Assembly (NCBI GenBank): GCA_964624765.1 | Contig: CAZUZO010000184.1 | Span: 1-5,311 of the forward strand | Length of the DNA: 5,311 nucleotides | Reading direction: 5' to 3' | Source of the DNA: JAGTVB01 sp964624765 | GTDB taxonomy: Bacteria > Pseudomonadota > Gammaproteobacteria > HK1 | Shown here: piece after piece, positions 1-4,873 of the stretch | Position numbering within the stretch: the first letter of the stretch is position 1 | How the letters are laid out: the number at the start of each line of letters is the position of its first letter | Made by a program: the position numbers and the translations under genes | Notes under the pieces: generated by a model | The model's database searches: none | Seen by the model: the letters and a program-made list of their open reading frames with translations, nothing else | Told to the model about the DNA's origin: nothing

Positions 1-186
1 CGGCATAACGCAGCGCCTGCCTGATGTCCTCGCGCTCCAGATAGGGATCGTTGGCAGGACTGCCTCGACACTGTGACCTGCCGCAATCTGGCCGACGAGC
101 ATGCCCACTGTGACCCGCATACCACGGATGCACGCCTTGCCGCCCATCACTTGGGGCTGCTGGGTGATGCGATCAAGTTGTCCCAT
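1..186 (-). pseudogene. DUF433 family antitoxin-like gene, frameshifted and cut by the window edge
   Basis: The minus-strand reading frame starts at ATG 186-184, with a good Shine-Dalgarno AAGGAG about 7 bases upstream. It encodes the DUF433 pattern: an N-terminal DRIT segment, then GGKACIRGMRVTV (matching the family's GGxPCIRGTRIxV), then GQIAAGHSVEAVL. After VL the frame changes. The family's ending (NDPYLEREDIRQALRYA) continues only in the neighbouring frame, from about base 55 down to the left edge. One G missing from a GGCC-like site around bases 53-58 explains this, since CTGGCCAAC would restore the frame. DUF433 proteins are small winged-helix-like proteins usually encoded just before a DUF5615 PIN-like nuclease toxin and thought to be its antitoxin. 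Any such partner would lie beyond base 1. The family call is confident; whether the frameshift is real or a sequencing error cannot be told here. Confidence 0.82.
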
Positions 187-226
187 ACGCCCTCTCCTTA
201 CCAAAACTCGTCGAAATGGTAGTCAA

Positions 227-280
227 GTGAGAACAGCAGTTAAAGAGTAGCGATTCAGGAGGCGCGGTCTCAGTTCTCAC
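227..280. repeat. 8-bp perfect inverted repeat upstream of the DUF433 gene
   Basis: GTGAGAAC at 227-234 is the exact reverse complement of GTTCTCAC at 273-280, with 38 bases between. It lies 41-94 bases upstream of the DUF433 start codon, where a promoter or operator for that minus-strand gene is expected. A TTGACT hexamer on the minus strand (about 224-219) could be a -35 box, but the matching -10 is poor. A regulatory role is only inferred, and eight bases at this spacing could be chance. Confidence 0.35.
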
Positions 281-370
281 ATTTCAACATTGCGGTAGGG
301 GGAGGAAGTCGCATCGCCCAATGGGGGGCGGGGATCAATGGGCTACCCGGTGATCTCTTTCTAGAAGTCA

Positions 371-646
371 TGTGCAATGTAAGACCCCTTCCGGTGCTTC
401 CCTGGCAACAAGCGATCGGCCGCAGCTTCTAGGGGGAAAACAAAGAGCTGCCAAACGATGAGCACCGCCTGTTGAAAAACAAGCGCGGCGACGATCGACG
501 AAATGGATATCCCCGGCTTCAAGCAGCATGCGCTGAAAGGGAAAGACAGGGGCCGCTGGTCGATCTGGGTGAACGGAAACTGGCGCATCACGTTCGAATT
601 CCGTGACGGCCATGCCTATGTACTGGATTACGAGGACTACCACTGA
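371..646 (+). pseudogene. higB: higB toxin remnant (RelE/ParE superfamily), only the C-terminal half intact
   Basis: From 476 to the TGA at 644-646 the frame reads as the C-terminal half of a HigB mRNA-interferase. It includes TSAATIDEMDIPGF, then HALKGKDRGRWSIWVNGNWRITFEF and the terminal LDYEDYH, which match the family's LHPLKG, W-S-(I/V)-x-V-N-x-NWR-(I/L)-TF and DYxDYH motifs. Upstream, in-frame stops occur at 473-475 and around 380, and pieces resembling the N-terminal half appear in more than one frame between about 371 and 475, so several small indels are implied. The only ATG inside the intact part (503) has no ribosome binding site and would give 47 residues, about half the usual ~92. 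The stop overlaps the higA start by one base (TGATG), the normal higBA order. The family assignment is firm; the 5' limit is approximate. Confidence 0.8.
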
Positions 647-939
647 TGCCTATGCACAACCCACCGCACCCTGGCGAATTCATCCGCGAGGTCTACCTGG
701 AGCCCAACGGCATCACGGGCAGGCAGCTTGCGGGTAAGCTCGGTGTCTCCCCTTCTACGCTCAATCGGGTGCTGCAGGGCAATAGCGGCATCAGCCCGGA
801 AATGGCACTGCGCCTTTCCAAGGCACTGGGGCGCTCACCTGAGAGCTGGCTGGCGATGCAGGACAACTATGACCTCTGGCAGGCGCGTCAGACAGCAGAC
901 CTCGCTACGGTGGAGCGCATTGATTTTCGTGCCCCTTAG
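646..939 (+). CDS. higA: HigA-family antitoxin, XRE/VapI-type helix-turn-helix protein
   Basis: This 97-residue protein has the HigA/VapI architecture. An N-terminal HPGEFIREVYLEP segment is followed by an XRE helix-turn-helix at about residues 24-44 (ITGRQLAGKLGVSPSTLNRVL), then GISPEMALRLSKALGRSPESWLAMQDNYDLW, the hallmark C-terminal helix region. HigA proteins bind and neutralise the HigB ribosome-dependent RNase and repress their own operon. The ATG overlaps the higB stop by one base, and a weak GAGG lies 10 bases upstream, so translation was probably coupled to higB. The gene is complete and of normal length although the toxin gene before it is broken. It is therefore predicted to be an orphan antitoxin, which could still act as a regulator or protect against related HigB toxins elsewhere. 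No convincing terminator follows. Confidence 0.93.
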   Translation: MPMHNPPHPGEFIREVYLEPNGITGRQLAGKLGVSPSTLNRVLQGNSGISPEMALRLSKALGRSPESWLAMQDNYDLWQARQTADLATVERIDFRAP

Positions 940-1095
940 CCGCGTCTCAGTGCGCGAAAACGTCAGGCTCATCTCGAACAAGGCTGATACGGCGCTGAAA
1001 AGCGGCCTTTCTGGCTGACAGGATCCATTGTGTCCAGATCGTGTCGAGCGCGAGCCAAAAATGCCGGGAGATACGCCGCCTCTAAAAACTGTGCT

Positions 1096-1109
1096 TTTCT
1101 GTACACAAA
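1096..1109. promoter_or_regulatory. Candidate operator for the RHH antitoxin: palindrome centred on TGTACA
   Basis: The 14 bases TTTCTGTACACAAA match their own reverse complement at 12 of 14 positions, centred on GTAC, and lie 28-42 bases before the start of the RHH antitoxin gene. Ribbon-helix-helix repressors usually bind short palindromic sites in their own promoters, so this is the likeliest operator. I see no clean -35/-10 pair beside it. The role is inferred. Confidence 0.4.
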
Positions 1110-1137
1110 TCTACAAAAACGTGGAGAACACTGACCC

Positions 1138-1404
1138 ATGACGACAACGACCCAAGTTTCCGCCTACATTTCTGAAGAGACCAAGGCCGAGATCGAGGCC
1201 TACGTGAAACGCCGCGGCGTGAAAAAGGCCTACCTGATCGAAGAGGCCCTGCAGCATCACCTGCAGGCACTGCGGGAGATACCCGAGGACCTGGTCATCC
1301 CGTCCAGGCTGGTATTGACGCGCAAGGCGGTGGCAGAGATCGTCGAACGCATTGAAGGCAAAGGTGAGCCCACAGACGCACTAAAAGCCCTTTTCCGTGA
1401 GTAA
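1138..1404 (+). CDS. CopG/Arc-type ribbon-helix-helix antitoxin of a GNAT toxin
   Basis: This 88-residue protein begins with a ribbon-helix-helix DNA-binding domain. A short beta strand (TTQVSAYISEET, about residues 4-15) is followed by helix A (KAEIEAYVKRRGV) and helix B (KKAYLIEEALQHHLQALREI, to about residue 48). The C-terminal 40 residues (IPSRLVLTRKAVAEIVERI...) are the expected toxin-binding tail, ending in DALKALF. The gene overlaps the downstream acetyltransferase gene by 8 bases, the arrangement seen in TacAT/AtaRT-like type II modules, where the RHH protein neutralises the toxin and represses the operon. GGAG at 1122-1125 is the probable ribosome binding site, rather far (11 bases) from the ATG. 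The gene looks intact. The pairing is based on context and family precedent; the exact antitoxin subfamily is not certain. Confidence 0.87.
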   Translation: MTTTTQVSAYISEETKAEIEAYVKRRGVKKAYLIEEALQHHLQALREIPEDLVIPSRLVLTRKAVAEIVERIEGKGEPTDALKALFRE

Positions 1405-1951
1405 CGGCGATCAAGAGGTCCGCGTCCGGCGACTCGAGCCGCAAGACGACCGATCCGGATTTCACAGCGGCAACATCGACCTTGATCGCTTCTTCCAACG
1501 CTATGCCGGGCAAAATCAGTTCCGACACCACATCGGCACGACGTACGTTGCTGTGCAGAGCAACCAGATCGTCGGATTCGCCACCGTTTTAAGTGGGGAG
1601 CTCACAGCAGAGACATTGACGAAAACTCTCCGCCGTCGCCTGCCTGCCTATCCACTGCCCGTCCTGCGTCTCGCCCGACTCGCAGTGGACGAACGGCTTC
1701 AGGGACACGGCATTGGCCGGTTACTCCTACGGGCGGTGCTGGAGCTTGCCCTTGAGATGCGCGATCGTTTCGGCTGCGTCGGCGTGGTCGTCGATGCCAA
1801 AGCGGATGCTGCCGCCTTCTATGCGACCCTGGGCTTCAGCCCGATGCAGCTGGTCAGCGGCTCCCTGGGGGATCGACCCGAACCGATCGCCATGTTCCTG
1901 CCGATCCGCGAGATTGCCGCGGCTGCAGAATGCGCGGGAAAAGGCACATGA
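1397..1951 (+). CDS. GNAT-family acetyltransferase toxin (TacT/AtaT-like)
   Basis: This 184-residue protein has a full GNAT fold. Residues 21-31 (GFHSGNIDLDR) match the N-terminal region conserved in TA-linked GNATs, and GTTYVAV follows. Strand beta-4 is VLRLARLAVDERL (about 89-101), then the acetyl-CoA pyrophosphate loop QGHGIG at 102-107 (Q-x-x-G-x-G) and a long helix. A late AAAFYATLGF segment puts Tyr142 where TacT-type toxins carry the catalytic/proton-donor tyrosine. Characterised members acetylate the amino group of aminoacyl-tRNA and so block translation; the tRNA specificity here cannot be read from the sequence. The GTG start lies inside the antitoxin gene (8-base overlap) with no clear Shine-Dalgarno, so translational coupling is likely and would keep toxin below antitoxin. 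The gene is intact and has no sign of decay. Confidence 0.9.
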   Translation: MSNGDQEVRVRRLEPQDDRSGFHSGNIDLDRFFQRYAGQNQFRHHIGTTYVAVQSNQIVGFATVLSGELTAETLTKTLRRRLPAYPLPVLRLARLAVDERLQGHGIGRLLLRAVLELALEMRDRFGCVGVVVDAKADAAAFYATLGFSPMQLVSGSLGDRPEPIAMFLPIREIAAAAECAGKGT

Positions 1952-2009
1952 ACGCATCGCGGGTAGTGTTCCAGAAGTGTTGAGAGGAAAGAGTTATCCT
2001 AGGTAAATC

Positions 2010-2036
2010 AATGTGTTGTTATAATAAAGCAACATT
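2010..2036. terminator. Hairpin between convergent TA operons, possible weak bidirectional terminator
   Basis: TGTTGTT at 2014-2020 can pair with AGCAACA at 2028-2034 (one G-T pair) around a 7-base AT-rich loop, with AAT/ATT flanks at 2010-2012 and 2034-2036. It sits between the stops of the GNAT gene (plus) and the HigA gene (minus), where a shared terminator is expected. Neither side has a real T-run, so termination is uncertain. A further 8-bp inverted repeat (AGTGTTCC 1965-1972, GGAACACT 2040-2047) encloses it. Confidence 0.3.
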
Positions 2037-2079
2037 CTCGGAACACTTACCTTCGATTGTTTGTCGCTGCCATATAAGT

Positions 2080-2358
2080 CTAAGCGGCCACGTTAATCGA
2101 GACGTGCATGCCCAATCGATGGGCCATGTCTACCAGGCTGTCCAAGCGAAAATCGTTGATCTTTCCCTTTAGCAGAGCGCTGACGCGCGGTTGGGTGATG
2201 CGCAGTACCTCGGCAGCCTGGGTTTGTGTCAAATTCTGATCCTTAATCCGTTCTGTGATTTCCATCATCAATGCGGAGCGCAGCTTCAGGTTCTTGCGGC
2301 GTACTGGGTCGTCCTCGAGGGCATCCCAGACACTGGTAAACAGATCGTTCTTACTCAT
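2080..2358 (-). CDS. higA: HigA-like antitoxin, XRE helix-turn-helix (HTH_37 type)
   Basis: This 92-residue protein carries one XRE-type helix-turn-helix at about residues 43-65 (LTQTQAAEVLRITQPRVSALLKGK), then the conserved KINDFRLDSLVDMAHRLGMHVSI ending. That combination is characteristic of antitoxins partnered with Gp49-like HigB toxins. The N-terminal 40 residues are charged and probably contact the toxin. Its ATG follows the toxin stop after only three bases, so the two genes form one minus-strand operon in toxin-then-antitoxin order, with a GAGG-like ribosome binding site in the end of the toxin gene. It is expected to neutralise the toxin and, as a dimer, to bind the palindrome around the operon promoter. 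The gene is intact and of normal length. It is not closely similar to the HigA encoded at 646-939. Confidence 0.92.
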   Translation of the reverse strand: MSKNDLFTSVWDALEDDPVRRKNLKLRSALMMEITERIKDQNLTQTQAAEVLRITQPRVSALLKGKINDFRLDSLVDMAHRLGMHVSINVAA

Positions 2359-2361
2359 CGT

Positions 2362-2682
2362 TCATGCCTCATTCTGAAGGCGCTTCAGCGCCTCCTTTGC
2401 TATATCGATATCCTGTTTCCTCGTTTTCTGGGTTTTCTTCTGGAACGCATGCAGAACGTAGACGGCATCGGTGAACTTCGCCACGTAAATCACCCGATAC
2501 TGTCCCTCGTGCATGATTCGGATCTCTCGGACGCCCGATCCAATCGAGGGCATTGGTTTCCAATCGGTAGGCTCCACTCCGTGTTGAACGCGATCCAACT
2601 GATAGCCGGCTTCGCGCTTGGCGACTGTCGGGAAGCCGCGAAGTATTTCGAGGGAGCGGCCACAGAATCGTACGTCCTTCAT
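2362..2682 (-). CDS. higB: HigB-like toxin, phage-derived Gp49-like (DUF891) family, RelE superfamily
   Basis: This 106-residue protein is a full-length Gp49/DUF891 HigB-like toxin. It shows an N-terminal FCGRSLEILRGFP, then AKREAGYQLDRVQHG (20-35), VREIRI (51-56), YRVIYVAKF (62-70), VYVLHAFQKKTQKT (74-87) and a basic C-terminal helix. Members are RelE-fold mRNA interferases that cut mRNA at the ribosome; catalytic activity of this copy is inferred from family membership. It is the first gene of a two-gene minus-strand operon with the XRE antitoxin. The ATG at 2682 is supported by alignment of the MKxVxF start with the family. There is no Shine-Dalgarno before it (TTTCGGC), and the predicted transcription start falls on or beside the ATG, so the toxin mRNA may be leaderless. 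No lesions are seen. Confidence 0.92.
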   Translation of the reverse strand: MKDVRFCGRSLEILRGFPTVAKREAGYQLDRVQHGVEPTDWKPMPSIGSGVREIRIMHEGQYRVIYVAKFTDAVYVLHAFQKKTQKTRKQDIDIAKEALKRLQNEA

Positions 2683-2688
2683 GCCGAA

Positions 2689-2717
2689 ACTATATCTCTA
2701 CATGTATATTTATTCAA
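2689..2717 (-). promoter_or_regulatory. Sigma70-type promoter of the minus-strand higBA operon
   Basis: On the minus strand, TTGAAT (2717-2712) and TATAGT (2694-2689) form -35 and -10 boxes separated by exactly 17 bases. They match consensus at 4/6 and 5/6 positions. The -10 ends 7 bases before the A of the toxin ATG, so transcription should begin at about 2682-2684. Confidence 0.72.
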
Positions 2718-2728
2718 GTATAGATATA
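2691..2728. promoter_or_regulatory. 38-bp imperfect palindrome overlapping the higBA promoter (likely operator)
   Basis: TATATCT at 2691-2697 and AGATATA at 2722-2728 are perfect inverted arms. Extending inward, 15 of 19 base pairs match across the whole 38-bp span. The palindrome covers most of the -10, the spacer and the -35, so a bound HigA dimer, or a HigBA complex, would exclude RNA polymerase. Autorepression by the antitoxin is usual in this family; the specific binding is inferred. Confidence 0.62.
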
Positions 2729-2740
2729 TCGCCCACCTGG

Positions 2741-2761
2741 CACTAGGTCACTAGGTCACTA
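2741..2761. repeat. Tandem repeat, 8-bp unit CTAGGTCA, about 2.6 copies
   Basis: The 21 bases from 2741 to 2761 repeat with a period of 8 (CTAGGTCA at 2743-2750 and 2751-2758, with partial units on both sides). The run ends 3 bases before the left inverted repeat of the insertion sequence and may be related to its insertion or to slippage. No function is assigned. Confidence 0.6.
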
Positions 2762-2763
2762 AC

Positions 2764-2788
2764 GCATTCCATTACACATATCTTTAGC
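2764..2788 (+). repeat. Left terminal inverted repeat of the IS4-family element
   Basis: The 25 bases from GCATTCC to TTTAGC match the reverse complement of 4287-4311 at 20 of 25 positions, with the best-conserved blocks GCAT, ACATA and CTTTA. The transposase stop codon (TAA, 2786-2784 on the minus strand) lies inside this repeat, so the gene runs to the very end of the element. Confidence 0.8.
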
Positions 2789-4186
2789 GTTGACTCGCCT
2801 GCTGAGCGGCGAGTGCGAGAGCAAAATCTTGGACGCGTTGCAACCCAATCCAAAGCGTTTTCGAACCCAGGAACCCATCGTGCTTGCGGTTGAGGAATCC
2901 CCCAAAGCCTGCGACGATGCGCACCCTCTCGGCCAGAGAAGGAGGTGTTTTGGGCGGCGGCGCTTTCTTGGCCACGAGGTAGGCGGCTTGCCACTCCTCG
3001 GTTTCGAATACGACGTCGCAGGGCAGATCGGGGCACGCGCGCCCGAGCGTCGTGAGCAGCAACACACGCCAAGCGATGATCAGGTACATCACCCAAGCGG
3101 GCTCTAGGCGATCAAAGTGCTCGAGCTGCAGCGCCTCGACCTTGCAACCGCTTTTCAAGATTTTGAAAAGGAGCTCGATGGACCACCGAGCGAGATACCC
3201 ATGCAGGATCTCGCAGGCCTGCTCGAAGGTTTTGACCGCACAGGTGGTCAACAACAGCCACTCGATGGCCTCCACACCCGGGGGGGCGTCTCCTCACGAG
3301 CCAGCACGGCGTTCAGATGAACAACCGGTGCCCGTTTGTCCTTGCCCGAAGGCGCTTTGAGCACCACTGGAGCGGCCCGCAATGTCTGGGTCACCTCACG
3401 CGCTGGCCGGGTCGGAGTGGCCGGCATCGTGAAGGTGATTTTCCCCAGGGCGGGGGCGGCTGCGACCGCTTCCCAAAGCTTTTGCCCGTCGATCAGGCAA
3501 CGATTTGGGTTGGCCCGGATGAGCCGCTGGGCACGGGCGGGCTGGCACTTCTCGGCCTCTGCAAACAACTCGTAGAGGTCGCCCTCTCGGTCGGCCACAT
3601 CGATAAGCCGCGTCTCGGGCCGCTCCGCTTGCGCTTCGCACACCCGTTGATAGCCTTCCAGCCAGCGGATACTCTCTTTTTCCTCGATGGGCCGTTGACC
3701 CCGGTCGGTGCCAAAGTCCTCGGGGTCGCGAGCCCCATTCCAGGCGTCAAAGACCCCCAGCGGCACCCGGTCGGGCGTGACCCTCAGCGTGGGGTGAATG
3801 TGCAGACCGTGTGGGTTCGCATCGATCAAGGGGCCAAGGCCCACGATACCCGGTTTGCGGGTGTCATCAAGCTCGCTACTGTCTTGGATGGCCAGCACCA
3901 CGGGGTGTGCTCGGGCCCGCTCGAGGGTGCAGGCGCTGTGCGGAGCCAGGATTTCCTGCGCCGTCACGCGCTCTTGGGCGAAGAATCGATACGCTGCTTG
4001 CGTCTCGGCTTAAGCCTGGCACGCCGCCGGAATACTCACCGTCGGCTCCGCCCCGAGCGTGGCCAACAGGCTCGCGGCGCGCCGATTCAAGCGCGGGTCG
4101 CCAAGGTTCACATGGGCCATCTCTCGGGCCGCCCAGTTCGGCTGCTCAATCACCGCACACCCTTCTGCCACCGCATCGGAAAGCAT
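2784..4186 (-). pseudogene. IS4-family DDE transposase, interrupted by a stop codon and a frameshift
   Basis: The gene starts at ATG 4186, with a strong AAGGAGG five bases upstream, which rules out the longer GTG start at 4201. If repaired it would encode about 467 residues, close to Tn5 transposase (476). The N-terminal part (NWAAREMAHVNLGDPRLNRR) matches the family's DNA-binding region. Codon 59 is TAA, just before AETQAAYRFF, where relatives usually have tryptophan. The first catalytic Asp lies in IQDSSELD (about residue 102) and the second in DVADREGDLYELF (about 199). The frame then shifts at a run of seven G (3280-3286, C on the coding strand); an eighth base would join it. The third acidic residue lies in YLARWSIELLFKILK (Glu about 338), with the intact YREK spacing. 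All catalytic residues survive, so the lesions are recent or are sequencing errors. Confidence 0.9.
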
Positions 4187-4286
4187 CCTGTCCTCCTTCA
4201 CACCTTCTCGTGCTGGAGAACATCACATCAGACATACGCCGTTCTGTCTCCTATCCATCGCCGCTCTCGCGCCGCGCCAGATTGTA

Positions 4287-4311
4287 GGTAAAGTTATGTA
4301 TAAGGGTATGC
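4287..4311 (-). repeat. Right terminal inverted repeat of the IS4-family element
   Basis: Read on the minus strand, the 25 bases from GCATACC to TTTACC match the left repeat at 20 of 25 positions. They include a TTATACA core also seen in the IS50 ends (CTTATACACA). The repeat lies about 100 bases upstream of the transposase ATG. Confidence 0.8.
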
Positions 4312-4313
4312 CT

Positions 4314-4410
4314 TGGAAGAACGCTCCGAGTGTCCGATTTCGGCTAGGCGAACTCTGCTTGAGCGATGAGATCATCGCTGATCGCGCTCGGAGCCGATGA
4401 GGCTCTTCCA
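4314..4410. repeat. Compound inverted repeat able to fold as a branched stem structure
   Basis: Outer arms TGGAAGA (4314-4320) and TCTTCCA (4404-4410) enclose a second perfect pair, GCTCCGAG (4323-4330) and CTCGGAGC (4387-4394). Inside are two local hairpins: CCGATTTCGG (4334-4343) and the 18-base near-perfect palindrome AGCGATGA-GA-TCATCGCT (4362-4379). The nested order would give a branched RNA or a cruciform. It begins 3 bases outside the right IS repeat. It might be an RNA element, a remnant of a small non-autonomous element, or a leader of the DUF4258 operon. No known family is recognised. Confidence 0.55.
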
Positions 4411-4512
4411 GAAGAAAGTAGGGTCTACCATTGCAACATTGCGGATGCGGAGGCATTGGGCAACGTTGGAATATCCCCGGATTTCGAGAGCATTACGGGG
4501 CGCAAGGTCTAA
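4366..4512 (+). other. Possible 48-residue ORF or gene remnant, unknown
   Basis: An ATG at 4366 opens a frame to TAA 4510-4512 giving 48 residues, including VYHCNIADAEALG and a charged end (DFESITGRKV). The second half looks protein-like, while the first half overlaps the inverted repeats and has no ribosome binding site. It may be the 3' end of a gene lost upstream, perhaps when the IS inserted, rather than a functional gene. I do not recognise a family. Evidence for coding is weak. Confidence 0.25.
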
Positions 4513-4546
4513 AGGTGTCGTAGATTAGCGGAGGGGGCATGCGGGT

Positions 4547-4873
4547 TTGAACGATTTCGTTGCGCACATACTCAGCCTTGTCACCTCGGGTCAGGTCCGG
4601 ATATCTGAGCACGGGTACGATGAACTCACCGATGACGGACTGACAGCAAGGGAGGTGTTGGCTGGCGTTTCCAACGCAGTGGTTGTGGAAGAGTATCCCG
4701 ATTATCCAAAAGGACCATGTGCTCTGCTATTGCAGAGAGATTGTGCGGGTAGTCCTGCTCACGTCGTATGGGGTATCCCGCGGGGTTATGATAAGCCTGC
4801 CGTTCTGATTACGGCCTACAGGCCTGATTTGGAGCGGTGGAACTCGGGCTTTTTGCGAAGGCGGTTGTTATGA
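4547..4873 (+). CDS. DUF4258 domain protein, predicted RelE-like toxin of a two-gene module
   Basis: This 108-residue protein fits DUF4258. It has an N-terminal helix, then VRISEHGYDEL (His22), a VVVEEYPDYPKGP segment (45-57), LLLQRD, HVVWGIP (72-78) and the terminal VLITAYRPDLERW (86-98), followed by a basic tail. DUF4258 is thought to share the BECR/RelE fold of mRNA-cleaving toxins; RNase activity here is an inference. The start is TTG at 4547, with GGAGG about 12 bases upstream. An ATG at 4539 is better placed but is out of frame and reaches a stop after three codons, so one base may have been lost from the TTT run. The gene overlaps the next one by four bases (ATGA), indicating co-translation with it. 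Codon and base use look slightly more AT-rich than in the left-hand modules. Confidence 0.8.
   Translation: MNDFVAHILSLVTSGQVRISEHGYDELTDDGLTAREVLAGVSNAVVVEEYPDYPKGPCALLLQRDCAGSPAHVVWGIPRGYDKPAVLITAYRPDLERWNSGFLRRRLL

Larger units (their letters stand above)
2764..4311 (-). mobile_element. IS4-family (IS50/Tn5-like) insertion sequence, decayed
   Basis: The element is about 1.55 kb with one transposase gene on the minus strand filling almost all of it, bounded by imperfect inverted repeats. The size, the ~467-codon transposase and the Y-(2)-R-(3)-E-(6)-K signature place it in the IS4 family near IS50. The outermost base is uncertain by a few positions, because similarity beyond the 25-bp repeats is patchy. 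No 9-bp target duplication is visible at any boundary tried. It sits between the higBA operator and the DUF4258 operon, not inside a recognisable gene. The transposase carries a stop codon and a frameshift, so the copy is probably immobile by itself. Confidence 0.85.

Noticed and set aside
368..643. Minus-strand open frames over the higB remnant
   Set aside because: They are antisense to sequence with clear HigB C-terminal motifs and contain no recognisable domain.
980..1020. Terminator hairpin after higA (GGCGCTGAAAAGCGGCC)
   Set aside because: The stem is short and imperfect and has no T-run, so it was not annotated.
2191..2754. 187-codon open frame on the plus strand
   Set aside because: It is antisense to the confidently identified minus-strand higBA operon and has no recognisable motifs.
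3270..3290. Programmed -1 frameshift producing full-length transposase
   Set aside because: IS50-like transposases are normally encoded in one frame, and an upstream stop codon at 4012-4010 would prevent a full product anyway; a homopolymer indel is simpler.
3317..4291. 324-codon open frame on the plus strand
   Set aside because: It lies antisense to the IS4 transposase, whose frame has clear family motifs; the long open frame is a by-product of GC-rich third positions.
4320..4324. AACGC as a target-site duplication of the IS (also at 2761-2765)
   Set aside because: Using it would put the IS ends out of register with the well-matching inverted repeats, and five bases is too short for the 9 bp expected of IS50-like elements.
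4314..4470. Integron attC (59-be) site
   Set aside because: TA cassettes in integrons prompted the check, but no RYYYAAC/GTTRRRY core pair in the right positions could be found around the inverted repeats.
4837..4869. Upstream GTG start for the 72-residue gene
   Set aside because: It would place 11 extra residues wholly inside the DUF4258 coding sequence; the ATGA overlap at 4870 is the normal coupling arrangement.
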